A DNA stretch of 64,000 nucleotides from Desmodesmus armatus (lineage: Eukaryota > Chlorophyta > Chlorophyceae > Sphaeropleales > Scenedesmaceae), in contig VIIQ02000636.1 in assembly GCA_007449985.2 (NCBI GenBank), positions 124,001-188,000 on the forward strand, read 5' to 3'. Shown piece after piece: positions 22,276 to 33,901 of this stretch. The translations under genes and the position numbers were made by a program. A model generated the notes under the pieces. It did not search any database, had not been told where the DNA came from, and saw only the letters and a list, made by a program, of their open reading frames with translations. Position 1 is the first letter of the stretch, and every line of letters starts with the position of its first letter.

Positions 22276-25200
22276 ATGGCAGCGCAGGTAATTCGCAGTT
22301 GCATTAATCTGCTGTAGAATCAAAGTCGAAAACACTGGCGAGAGCTTGGAGGCAAGCTGCACACATCTGCCAGATCTACGTTGATCTTATCTATCTCCAA
22401 GACTCTACTCTCTGCTCCCTCTATCTCCGAGACTCTCTGCTCCCTGCCCTTGTCATGCTCTGGTGGTGTTTGTGTGTACTGACGCCAGCTGCTTGATGCT
22501 TGTGCAGGCTGGATGCGGCATAAGCGTGCTGCCAGTGGAGGTGTTGAGCAAGGTCCTGCAGCACGTGGACCTCAGGGACCGCCTGCTGTCGTGCTCGCTC
22601 GTCTGCTCCCTGTGGCGCGAAGCAGCAGCCATGAGCATAACAGCCATCAATCTTCCTCGATGCAACGACACCAAAGCCACATCTCTGTCAGTCTGGCTGC
22701 GGGCACATGCTGCCAAAGCCAAGCTTGACAGCATCAGCGTGCTGATCAAGTATGGCTCTGACATTCAAAACAACAGCTTGCTCCTGCCCGTGCAGCACCT
22801 GACATCACTCCGGACCATGAGGCTTAAAAACGTGTGGGTCACGCCAGCAGACACAGCAGAGGCGGGTGCAGAGGCTGAGACAGGTGCACAGGCAGAAGCA
22901 GAGGCAGAAGAGGACTGTGACTGGGACGTGGCTGCTCCCAAGGTGCTCCTCACTCCGGAGCTGTCAGGCCTTACCAGGCTGGACCTCCTGGATTGTCAGG
23001 TGAGAAGGATACGCCCTGCGTGCGGTTGTTTGATAGGTGCTCAGCAGCAGCGTGACATGCTTCTTAGCTCGATAAAGGCGTGTAGGTGGAATCACCCTTT
23101 CGGTTGTGTGCTGGACACTGCAGCTGTTGGGAGGCAAAAGTGTCCCACTGCATCTGTCGACTGGACAAGTCAACAGCAGCTGGAGGCATGTACTGCTCAG
23201 GACGCATGGGCGAAGAGTGAAACTTGAGGAAACTGCCAGCTCAACAACAGATGCACCCAGTATCTGTCCCAATCAACACGGCATCTTGGCTCCTGAATCG
23301 TTGTTTACACCACAACCTTGCTGTACTGTCCTACAGGTGTGGCTCAAGGGCGTCCATCTTCTCACCGGGCTGCAGCACCTGGCAGTGCAGCTGCTCCTAC
23401 CCCGCCCAGGGCAAGGTGACGTTGGAAAGATGCTCCACCGCAACCGCGCCTTGCTGCATCGGGCCATCCCCAACCTCACACACCTCACAGCTCTACACCT
23501 GTGTGGCAGCGCAGCACAGGACTCAGCCCTGGTGCACCTCAGCAAGCTGACCTGCCTGCAGGAGCTGCAGCTGACCCAGACCAGCTCACACGGCATCTCA
23601 GAGGCCTCTTTCAAGGAGCTGCCATGCTCTTTGACCCGCCTGGAGTTTGATGTCGAGGGCATACCGTTTGCTGGTGGCCCAGACTTCTACTTCAGGTGAT
23701 TGCTGTCTTGTTGCTGGTTTGCTACTTGTTCCATCTTTGTTACAGCTTGTAGTCCCAAGCTTTGTTGACAGGATGTTGGGGAGAGACTTGTCCTGGTGTG
23801 GCTTTAGTGAGGTACAGCACTGGGCATGCAGTCAGCTGTGGCGCTGTGTCAGCTCACAAAACAGGTGATACAGCTATCAGCTCTAGCTGTACCCCGTACT
23901 GCCAAGGCAAACATTCCGTTTTCTGAGGCTGCGGCAGCCTCGCCATGCTGTAGGGCCTACACAACATAGCAGCACCCTTCCATCCGCTGCCCACAATGTC
24001 ACGAGCCAACACACTCAATGGGAGCTTGTACTGTGTCGGCAAGCATGGCCTCCTGCACGTAACAAACTGTCATGTGCAGACCTGCCGCCGCTGTTCATTG
24101 ACTGAGCTCATAAGTGAAGCCTCACTGATGTTGCTTGCTGTGTTGCTGCCCTGCCATGCGCCTGCCCACAGCCCCAGCAGCACACCAGGCATGTGCAAGC
24201 TTACTGCACTGCGTGAGCTGGAGCTATGCGGCAGTTTGGAGCGTCGATACTTGGTCCATGTGGATGTGTTCACAGCGCTTGGTGCCCTGCACAAGCTGGA
24301 GCTGAGCGCGTGCACGCTCACTGCAGGTGGGGAGCGAGAGGCAAGTGGGAGTTGCTGCTTGCACCTGCAGCTTTGCTGGTCTGTACTGGCTTGCATGTTT
24401 GAAATTGTTTCTTGAGTGGAAGTGAGTGAAAGAGTGCACCATGGTTGTTTCCCAATTGATCACAACCCAATCGACCACAACCCAATGCATGATTTTCCTT
24501 TGCTGCGTTGACCTTCTTCTGCCGCTGTGTGCACCTGCATGCAGCCGTTGGCGGGTGCACGCTCTCGGTGCTGACAGCGCTGACGCAGCTGCAGCACCTG
24601 CAGCTGCCGGAGTGTGATGATGGTGTACTGGTGTCGCCAGCAGATTATGCAGCAGCCACAGCATCCCAGCAGCTGACATGCCTCAAAATGAGGGGTTTTG
24701 CAGGGCCGGAGCGAGCCTTTGATATCTTCCCCGCTGACCGGCGCCTGCCCAGCTTGCAGTCCCTTGAAGTGGACATCTTCTGGATGGAGGAAACGGAAGC
24801 AATGGAGAGGGTCATCTCCTGCTGCCCCGGCCTACAGGAGCTAGACACTCTTGCGTGTGGCGGCGATGACGTCGCAGCTGTTGAGTCAGAGAGCTGGGCA
24901 GCCAGCTTGGAGTCCCTGACTGGTTTGAGTGCCCTCACAAGCCTCAGCATGCTGACTGTTGACGTCTCCATGTCTAAAGCAGTTTACAAGGCCATTGCTG
25001 CACTGACAGGCCTGCAGGCTCTTTCTCTTGAAGCCCTGGTAGCTGAGGAGCTGTGGCCAGCTGTGGAGCTGACCGCTTGTCGGCAGCTCACATGTCTGCA
25101 GTTGGATGTCTCAGCGTCTGGGATCCAAGGTGATCTGTCCGTCAACGCCACAAACAAGGTATGTGGCTGTTGGGGGGCGAGTAGGGTTGTGCTAAACCAA

Positions 25201-26022
25201 TAAACAAAAGAGAGGGATACACTGTGCTGGCAGCAAGCTGAAGCAGGTTGGCCTCAGACCCGCTCCACCCTGTGCAAGGAGGGTTTATTTATGAATGAGC
25301 CTGGTGCTTAGTCGCATGCCGCACGGGCTTGATGCTGAACCATCACCTTCATGTCGTGCAATTTTGGGGGAGGTTGTTACAAGTAGATGTAATTTTGAGA
25401 GCTGCTGGCGCAGGAATAATATTCCTCATAGTGCCTTCGGCGGCGCATGGCTGCGTCTGCAACCTCGCTTGAGCTGATGATGAGTAAAATTGATAATGCC
25501 AATCATCAAATCTGATTAAAATTCAGTAGTTTCACTTGTAATACGTGATACTCAGCAATATGTAGCACAGTCTTCAAATATATTGTTTACTGTACACTCT
25601 GGGCAGGGCAAATGTATAAAGGTGGAATGTTGTGCCCCCTAATTGCCCTGCTTACCTGATCGCCCTACATGTTGCGTTGTTGTCTGTCTTCGTGTGTATG
25701 CCACCCACAGGCCCCTGCGGGCAGCCCCCCTGATGTCTGGCGGCAGATTCCCGCACTGGTCCTGCAGTCAGCCGCCGACAATTTCGAGTCTGTTAACAGC
25801 GCAACTGGTGGCACCCAAACATCACTCCACAATCTCCTGAGCGCAACAGCGCAGGCGAGCAGCCACGCACTGCAGCGCGAGTCACAGCTGGAGCAGAAAG
25901 TGGAGGGCTTGGAGCAGCAGCTGGCTTCCAGCATGCAGCAGGTGGCTCACCTGCAGGCCTGCATGGAAGCAGTGCTGCTGCACCTGCAGCTGGCGGGGCC
26001 AACCAGCGGGGGTGTGGTGTGA
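22276..26022 (+). CDS. F-box / LRR / coiled-coil protein F-A, intact
   Basis: Six exons: 22276-22287, 22508-22999, 23337-23695, 24172-24326, 24545-25158 and 25711-26022, encoding about 647 residues (phases 0, 0, 2, 1, 0). The first coding exon is only 12 nt (MAAQ); the same mini-exon occurs in all four sister genes, which fixes the start. Residues ~12-47 form an F-box (LPVEVLSKVLQHVDLRD, then VCSLWR), the segment that docks on SKP1 in SCF ubiquitin ligases. An acidic Ala/Glu linker follows. Exons 2-5 contain leucine-rich repeats (LTGLQHLAVQL, LTHLTALHL, LTCLQELQL, LTALTSLSML) expected to bind a substrate. The last exon holds a conserved SPPDVWRQIPALVLQSA block and a coiled coil (about 597-640). 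It probably acts as an SCF substrate receptor; the substrate is unknown. It lies between oppositely oriented MYND genes M4 and M5. Confidence 0.85.
25362..25390 (+). other. polypurine tract plus TGTTAC, possible LTR junction
   Basis: GGGGGAGGTTGTTACAAGTA is shared with 31646-31673. A G-rich tract directly before TGTTAC is how the 3' LTR of a retrotransposon typically begins. It sits in intron 5 of F-A. No matching LTR end or coding part is visible. Confidence 0.35.
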
Positions 26023-26956
26023 TTTGTGTATGTTGCGGGTGCACATGTGCTGGTGTACATGTACTGCAATGTTGCGGGTACACATGTGCTGTATGTTGCG
26101 GGTACACATGTGCTGGTGTACATGTACTGCAATGTTGCGGGTACACATGTGCTGTGGTACATGTACTGCAATTCTTCAATTTGTGTGGCCAGCTGACGAT
26201 TGAGTGAGCAGCTATGGAGGCCCTCCACTGGGTGCCTTTTGGCACTAGTGGCGGTACTGTGTTGCCTTGGGGCTGGCGTCAATTCATTTTTGGTTGACTA
26301 AGTCGACTATCCAGAACATATAAATTATTGTTGTGCCATTTCGAAGGACAGCGAGGATGAGCATAAGACAGACTGCACAATGCGTCTGATGCATTACACC
26401 AATCTGCTTTTGAGAGACAGCCGTGCCATAGCTTTACTGAGGCCGATGCAGAAGGCCCCAGGATATTGGAGGTTGACCTGCAGCCTTATTGTTGTTGTTG
26501 TTGTTGTTGCAGCCTAATTGCCCTTATAAGCAGACACAAAGACGGCATGTCAGTGGAACCCACACAGAGTTCATTCATGCTCCCAAGCTCTTACTGCATA
26601 GCTCATGCCAGACAAACCCCATGACTTCAACAGGCTGGCACTGAGAATGGAGCAAAGGCTCACACAATTCAGCCCCACAACAGTCACGCTTCCCCAGTAG
26701 GGCAGCACCACAACAAGTGTGCGCAGTTTGTTGACTTCACACAAGCACCAGAGTTTCCTCACAACACTTCTGCCAGAGATGCATGCCCCTGCATATGCAT
26801 GCGCATGCAGGGTTGGTTGAATCAACCAAGTCAAGATTCAAGCAAAGCAGTGCCTCATGGGGCACATGCCAATATTCAGGCCCCTGATTGTCACAGTTAT
26901 CCTGCACTCTGCGTCATCATCAGTGCATGCTTGTTGCCTCAGCACTGCCCCTGCAC
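26023..26956 (+). other. intergenic between convergent F-A and M5
   Basis: Both neighbours end here. Contents are the 63-bp tandem repeat, a (TTG)n run near 26488-26510, and otherwise unremarkable sequence with no recognisable gene. Confidence 0.55.
26029..26171 (+). repeat. 63-bp tandem repeat directly after F-A stop
   Basis: Two units of 63 bp plus a partial third begin seven bases after the stop. Each contains TGTTGCGGGTACACATGTG twice and the palindromes CACATGTG and GTACATGTAC. A degraded relative lies past the F-B stop near 33844-33900. Confidence 0.85.
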
Positions 26957-29838
26957 TCAAGGGCCTGCTGTTGCTCCCACACTGGCGGCTGCTGCCCCTC
27001 CCTGCTGCTGCTGTTGGCAGAAGGCTTTGTGTGCTGGCCAGTGTGCAGCCTGGCACGCCACGGAGCAGTACCTGCACGATGGAAAGTGTCAGTGCACAGA
27101 TGCGGTGCGTCAGCACTGGCTGCACGCAATGCTGTCGAGCACCCTTGGCTGCAATGCTGAGGACAGACCTGTCAGACACAGCTACAGGAGTGAGCAGGGG
27201 CAGCCCCACTTGTCTGCACAGTGTGCTGACTGTATGTACAGTGTGCAGATGTGGGTGCTTGTGTGCATTTTCAAAATGCAACCAAGTTGGTTGCTGTGGC
27301 CTGTCTTCAAGAAGGCAATGTCATGATGACTCTCGCTCCACCTCAATGCAGGGCTTCTCTCAGTGTTGCCTGGCAGCCACCACTGTTGCCTGATGTTGAC
27401 AGCATCATGGATCAGCCCAAGCAAACACACGCATCCATGCCCTCCCTCCCTCCCTTTTGCACTGGCACACCTCTCACCTGGCCTGTCTGCATCCTCCACA
27501 CACGCAGGCCTGGCCCCGCACAAGGCCATAGCCCTCACTCACACCCGACAGCCTCACACAGCCCGGCCAGTTGCAGCCAAACCGGCTGGGCGCCGACACA
27601 GTTAGCGCAGACCCAAAACACTGCAGCGCCCCCACCAAGTCACGCAAGTGACCTAGCAACGCCGCCAGTTTGTACTGCGCTGACTCGTCTGGGATCCACG
27701 CTGACCTGCCGCCAGCCTTACCCTTGACGCCGGCTAGCATATCCTGCACCACGGCGTCCATCAGCTTTTTCGTGGCAGGGTATAATGCCAGCACTCGCCG
27801 CAGTGCAGCCTCCAAACCAAGGCTGTCCGAGCCCCCTCTCGACCCCACTATGTCATAGCTCGCCTGAACTAGGCACACAATGACCTCCAGCCGACTACCA
27901 GGATCAATACCCGGGCGGAATGCACCTGCAGGGTAAGGAGCCTCCCCGCTACTGGCCGCATTGAACTGAGCAGTGAGTTGTGGCGGTGGGCCGAGTGCAA
28001 GCCAGTCGGCAGCAGCTGCTGCATCCCCAGCCGCAACCCACTTCTGCAGCTGCTGCTCCAAGCAGCGGAGGTAGCGTGAGACCAGGTGGCACACCTGCAC
28101 CCCACCAGCCACCCCTAGTGCTGCCGCTGCTGCTGGCGTTGCTGCCGCTGCTGCTAGCGTTGCTGCCGCTGCTGCTGCTCCGGCTGCTGGGGCGCCAGAG
28201 GGGCCAGCAGCAAGCTGTTGTTCCTGTTCCACCATCTTACAGGACTCTGGAGCAAGGGCAACATTCAAAATGAGCTCCAGACACACTGATGGCTGCAGCC
28301 CTATTTGCCACACCTTGGCACTGGTCAGCAGCATCGACAGCACGGCTTGCAGCAACTGCTGCTGTGGGCTTGATAGGCCCCTGACCCCGCTGCTGCTGAG
28401 GCAGCCCTGGTGGATCAGGGCAGGATACATGCCCATAACCGCTGGCTCCACTTGGCTGATTGATGGCGGGACAACATGCCTGCTGCTGCCGCTGCTGCTG
28501 CTTGCTGGCAGAGTACTGCTTACCGTGACACAGTGTCGTACTGCCGCCTCGAAGGCTTGTAGTGCCCGCGCCAGGACACAGCAGGACTGATTGCTGAACA
28601 GCGACCAAGAGCCATCAACATCAGGCTGCCCCGCCCCGGCTGTCACAAGGTCAGCACACAAGGGACTCAGAATCCCACCCAACGCATCAGCCCAGTAAAG
28701 AACTGCCGCTGTCAGCTGCTCCTGCTGCTGAGGGCTGCTGCCTGCTGCTGCCATCCCAAGCAGCTGCTGCAGTATGATGCTGCTGCTGCCCAACAGCGCT
28801 TGCCCAGCAGCAGCACGCACAGCAGCAGCAGACTTCTTTGCACTGCCCTGTAGCTGCTGCAGCTGCTGCTGGTGCTGCTGGTGCTGCTTCCACACAGTGC
28901 ACTTGTGCTGCATTGCCCGCCGCTCTTCTGCAGTGAGCTCCCCACACAGCAACCGGCTCAGGGGGGGCCAGGTGCTGTGGTACAGCTGCAGTTGGTGCGC
29001 TACTAGTGGCAGCTGAGGCAACACAGCAGCAGCCACATGCTGTCCCTGTAGCTGTAGTGCTGCCACCACTGCTGACAGCAGCCCAGGAGCCTGCACAAAG
29101 CAAGCCAGCAACAGCCGTAGTATGGTTAGTGTGGGTGCAAGACATTGCCCTAGCATAGTCACAGCCTTTGAATTAATCAAGACCTCGGTAGAAGGTTAAA
29201 TAATTGCTTAATGACAGGCTGGTCCCAAACACACTGTGTGATGCAAGTACGTATACTTATACTTCTGCTAATACCCAACTAGATGGGGCGATAATTTGAT
29301 GCATGGCAAGGAGTCATACAATTTGCGTGTCACATTCAAACACCCAAAGCAGCATTGTGGCAATGTGGATGTGACACACCTGTAAAAAGAAGTCAGCCAT
29401 GATCAGTTCCTCTGTCGCTGTCAATTTGCTGTGGACAGATCGATTGCTCGGATCTACCAGTGTGCGCACCGGCTGCAACACTTGCGTTGCACCGCACACA
29501 GAAGACAGGCAGTCGGCGGCAGCAGCACTGCTGGCTGCCACATCCCCACTGCTGCTGCTGCTGCCGCTGCTGCTGGTGTACTGTGTTGCTCCAGTCAGGC
29601 ACGCTGCCACGGCTGCCATCAACCCCACTGAGAGTCCCAAACTGGATGCAACCTGCTGGAACTTCTGCTGGTACTGCCTGCACAGGGGTAGCTGCTGGTG
29701 CAACTGCTGCTGCTGCTGGTGATGGGAGGGTCCCTCCAGAGCAGCAGCTGCAAGCAGCAGCATGCCCTCTGCCTCTTGCCACGCAGGCCTGCTGCCGCTG
29801 CTGCTGCAGCCATCACTCAAGCTGCCATCTGGCTCAGC

Positions 29839-29886
<48 letters not shown>

Positions 29887-32081
29887 TGCTGCTGCAGGCG
29901 CATAGGTTGCGCAGCAGAGCTGCTGCAGCTGTATCTCCCAGTGCTGCAGGAGCTGGGAGCCATAGAAGCACAGCACAGGGGCCCCAAGCGACCAGAGCAG
30001 TAGGTGATCCCACATTGCTGTGGGGGCTGATGAGATGCAATCACCACAAAGGTCATGAGCCCCCCTTGTGTACGGCTCGCTGTGTTGCTGCTGCTGCTGC
30101 TGTAAGGGGTTGAGGTACAGGGGCGGCAGCGGCTGCAGGGGAGGATGTCCATTCATCTGGAGCATCAAGCTTTGTTGCTGCTGTGACACCTTTGTCAGCG
30201 CATAACAGAGAGGGTAGAGTGCTTCGATCACCTGTGCTGCTAGGTCGATGGCTGCTGCCACTGCTGCTGGTGAGGGCTGTGAGTTGAAGCTGATGCCTGC
30301 TGCTGACAGCCTGCCCATGGTGCATGTCACGTTGAGCATGGCGGCAGCAAGGCCAGCAGCGGGCTGCACCAGACCGTCTGCATACACAAAGGAGCAAACA
30401 AGGCAGCAGTGAGGGGTGCGACACAGTCGACCAAGAGACTTGTAGTTGGGGCATTGTGACCCCGCCAAGTGACGCTTGTTTTACTCTGGCTGTATTGAAG
30501 TAGCTGCATGAGTCGGTGTACAGCATGCACCCACCCTCTGTACCTTGTCCGTTAGGAGACATCCTTCTGACATGCGAGGTGTTCAGCAACAATGCGGTGC
30601 CCAACCCAATGCACCCGTGATGAAAGCAGGAACAAAACTGCCGTCTGTGCTTTAGTTGTTGTCCACGCACTGGCCACTTGCCTGCATGCTTTGTTGCGAA
30701 GGCATTGACACTGGTAACCCTGCACAAAGCTGCTGCCCACAGGATCATGGTGTGGGTGGGTTGCAGCAGTCCGTCCAGCTTGCTGTCAATGCCCTTGGTC
30801 CCCTCACAGATCCACTCCGAGAGCTTGGATGCATTGGCTGGCGACAGGGGCTGGTTGTCAGGAGGCAGGGCCTGCATTTTGGCACAGCACGGCATGGCAC
30901 AGCACAGCTTGTTGCCCAACCACTACTGCCATGCCCAATCTTGCATTGTTGCATGCCTACACATACCCCATTATAGCCAAACCAATCTCCAACCAAGCCA
31001 AAGGAAGTGCCCCGACCCCTGATGTCCAACGCGTGGGAGGCACATCACAACACATGTGCGCGCGTACTCTTAGACGCACCTCTTCTGCCTTCTGCAGCCG
31101 CCGCAGCACCTTGGCCCACTGTGTTCGCATGTCAGACCAGACAGATGCTGAATACTTCAGGGCTTCAGCAGAGCACAGCATCTGCTCAACCTCCTCCAAG
31201 CCATCACAGCCTGAGCCTGGTGCGGCAGCTGCTGCTGCTGCTGTTGCCGCTTGCAGCCTGCACCTGTACGTAGGAAAGGCGATCAGCCTGCACAGACGGA
31301 CGGGGCAGGGGTGGCGGCACGCATGTGGCTGTTGTAGCTGCCGCCAATGCTTCTGCTGTGGTGCTGTTGTAGACAGGGAAGCACTGCAGATGGGTGTAGA
31401 CGGGTTAGCAGCTGTGGGGTCTGATGCAGTCGCGCAACCCACCAGGTGCACATTTAAACTTGGGGAAACGGCGAGTAGCGTGCACAAATATCTCCCGCTT
31501 CACATGGTCCACAGGACACACGTCACTGCATGCTCCCCTTCCTATAGCTCCAAAGCAGTCAGCATTGCCTTTGCTCTGGCCTGATCAGAGAGACTGTGCA
31601 TATCCAGTGGCGGGACTTTTAGAGCCCCTAGCTCGCTGGCCAGTATTTGGGGGGGAGGTTGTTACAAGTAGATACTTTCACCGCAAAGCGGTACTCTCAG
31701 CCCAGGCCAGTATTGAGGATTGTACCCAGTTCAAAACCCTGTCCCGTCCTGTACTTACTTATAGTATGCGTCCACAACTGCCAGCCGTGTTGCAGCAGCA
31801 TGTGGGCAGTCTGGGATGGAACTGAAGTATGTCGGCAGGAAGTATTCCACCTGCAGGTCAATCATGGTCTCCAGTTTTGGCCGCAGCTGTGCCACCGTTT
31901 TTAACAGCTGCTGCAGGCCAGCCTGTAGTTTGAGGCACGAGCAGCTGCCACCTGTGCACTTGGCGTTTGAAGTGCGGAAGTACAGGAGCGGCTCGAACAC
32001 TAGGCACCATGCTTTGCCGATGGTTTGCAAGTCCTGCTGTTGAGCTGCCTGTAGCGCTGCTTCTGCTGATGAATTGGACAT
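26957..32081 (-). CDS. MYND zinc-finger paralog M5, complete and intact
   Basis: Minus-strand exons in order: 32081-31759, 31287-31080, 30871-30682, 30377-29380, 29090-27478, 27071-26957, giving about 1,148 uninterrupted residues with the same phases as M2. Exon 1 shows the C-x4-C-x-C motif as CTGGSCSCLKLQAGLQ. Exon 4 has a long Ala run (minus strand of ~29838-29886). The MYND finger spans about residues 1079-1129 and has all eight ligands. Intron 3 has a GC donor (CAG|GCAAGT) instead of GT; the 190-nt length of exon 3, constant in M2-M5, confirms this site. The start at 32081 was chosen by alignment with the other copies; the frame is open up to an ATG at 32267, which would add a hydrophobic N-terminal stretch. 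M5 is inverted relative to M1-M4 with F-A between, so at least one inversion or inverted duplication occurred. Confidence 0.87.
31646..31673 (+). other. second polypurine/TGTTAC motif
   Basis: GGGGAGGTTGTTACAAGTAG matches the motif at 25362-25390. It lies just downstream of exon 1 of M5, inside intron 1. Similarity ends soon after the shared block. Confidence 0.35.
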
Positions 32082-32569
32082 TGCACTGCTACTCAGGGTG
32101 CTCAGCACGGTAGGGAGTGTTTCAGTGCTTCTGAAGAGTTCGAAGGGCGGTTGGGCCTGGGCACGTACGTATGCATGTGGGGTGGACAGGTGTGGGAGCA
32201 GCAGTGAGTAGCAGCAGACAGCAGACAGCCAAGCGAATTCTTTGAGCGACGGCGCAAAATGTTGCAATTAAGTCTATTTCTCATACAAGAAGACTGACGT
32301 GTTTCTGCTTTGCCTGTTTCACACTGACATTTTTGAATTGTGATCAAAATCTGATCTAGGCCCTAGGCCCTTGCAATCCACTTTACCGCCACTCGGCGCG
32401 CTTGCTGATTTTGACTGTCCAAAGTGCATTCGAACGGGTCATGGATAATGTCGTTTTTGTTGGGTTGTCAAACTCTTGCTGAACTGAACCAGTGCTACTT
32501 CCCTCCTTGCCTGCTCCGACCGCCTTGCCCTTGCAACAGCAAACACTTCAAATTATACTCAGACTCGCA

Positions 32570-32777
32570 TCAAGCATGGGGTTGGACTTCTGCTTGCTTC
32601 CCCGGTGGCCTTGCAGCAGCAGCAGCAGCTTTGCAACAGAAGATAGGTGCTGTTGGTGGTTGCGCTGGTGTTGCTGTAGCAGCTGTAGCAGCCACATTAG
32701 CAATTATCTGCCCCCCCTGCTTGGCCGAAAGCCTCATGGGCTGGCAGTGTGCAGCTTGGCACGACACCCGCTGGTAC
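32570..32777 (-). pseudogene. decayed last exon of a sixth MYND paralog
   Basis: After a TATAG acceptor the minus strand reads RYQRVSCQAAHCQPMRLSA, clearly derived from the family exon RYCSVACQAAHWPAHKAFC. It is followed by the Ala/Thr-rich tail seen in other copies. Three zinc ligands are gone (Cys to Gln, His to Met, Cys to Ala) and the conserved Trp is Cys. I found no trace of its other exons. It marks a former copy upstream of M5 in the same orientation. Confidence 0.7.
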
Positions 32778-33096
32778 CTATAAACAAGCTCCACATGACA
32801 CATGTTCCCGAAGCAGCCCCACTCATTCAATTACCTGATACAGCCCAACAAGCGCAACAGCTGAGCAGGGGTCTGGTCATGGTGAGGCCGCAGCCCCTAG
32901 CCGAAGCCCCTAGCTTGCGCCCCAGCACACTGGCTGTGAGGTGCTTCTGCTGGTGCTAGCCTGAGGCCAACTCAGTGACAAACTGCAAACCCCTTCCGTA
33001 ATCGTTACCATTTGCTTTTGCTGCTGTACCTGCCGCTGCCAACATAAGTGTACGGTACCTTGCTGCCATACTTGGTGTGGGTGGAAATGCGCGCTG

Positions 33097-33327
33097 ATGG
33101 GAAAGGGCGGTGGTATGGCAAGGGAGTGCATCTTGGGCAGAACTTTTGACAACAGTGTTGTGAAGGAAATCAAGTGTTTGTGTGAACTCAATCACATAGA
33201 CATGTGTGTTTGTGGTGCTGGGGTACTGGGGAAGCTTGTTGTGGGGCGGCACTGCGTGAGCAAATGCTTCGTTCTCAAACCCAGCCTGTTGATGGTCATT
33301 TCAGCCTTGGGGCCGTGTCTGGCATGA
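33097..33327 (+). pseudogene. possible decayed protein-kinase fragment
   Basis: A 76-codon frame contains VVKEIKCLCELNHI, which resembles the alpha-C helix region of CDK7-type kinases (REIKLL-ELNHPN), preceded by a G-K-G-rich stretch. No ATP loop, HRD or DFG motif is visible nearby, so at best this is a relic. It could also be chance. Confidence 0.22.
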
Positions 33328-33901
33328 GCTGTGTAGTATGAGAGGAACTGGACGTAGTTTCCACTGGCTTTCAACCTTGCAAACTGTTTGAGCAGCAGGT
33401 GACACTCTGGGCCTTATATGACGGCCTCAATTCAACTTTGACAGTGTCCAGCGTCAAAGTCTATCAACTCTGCGCCCCACAACTGTCACCAACATGTTGG
33501 TGAATTGGTGTACACCTCCCCGCTCTATGTCACTGACACCTAATAGTGACAACAGCGGACCCTAGCTGTCACTGCTCTACGCTGATCTTTCTCTGAAACA
33601 AGATGGGTGCAATGCATGTGCAAATGTGCATGGCGGATGCTCATCCTCACTCTTGCTTTAAAAGTACAGACACAACAACCAACTAGTTGATCAACGATAC
33701 AAGCAAGGTGGTAGGCGCCCATCCCTGCCCCACTGCAACGCAACACAGCACTGGAGGCGACGTCAACAGACACATGGGCCAAAGACACGACCTCCCTGCT
33801 CACTCAATTCCCTGCTCACTCACTTATCGGCCGGCTACACATGTCTGAAACAGGTCCCAGTACAGGTGCACCAGCACATGTACACCAGCAATACACACAA
33901 C

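Larger units (their letters stand above)
32082..33901. other. intergenic between M5 and F-B
   Basis: This 1.8-kb stretch holds the relict MYND exon (32570-32777) and the weak kinase-like fragment (33097-33327). Nothing else was recognised. Confidence 0.5.
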
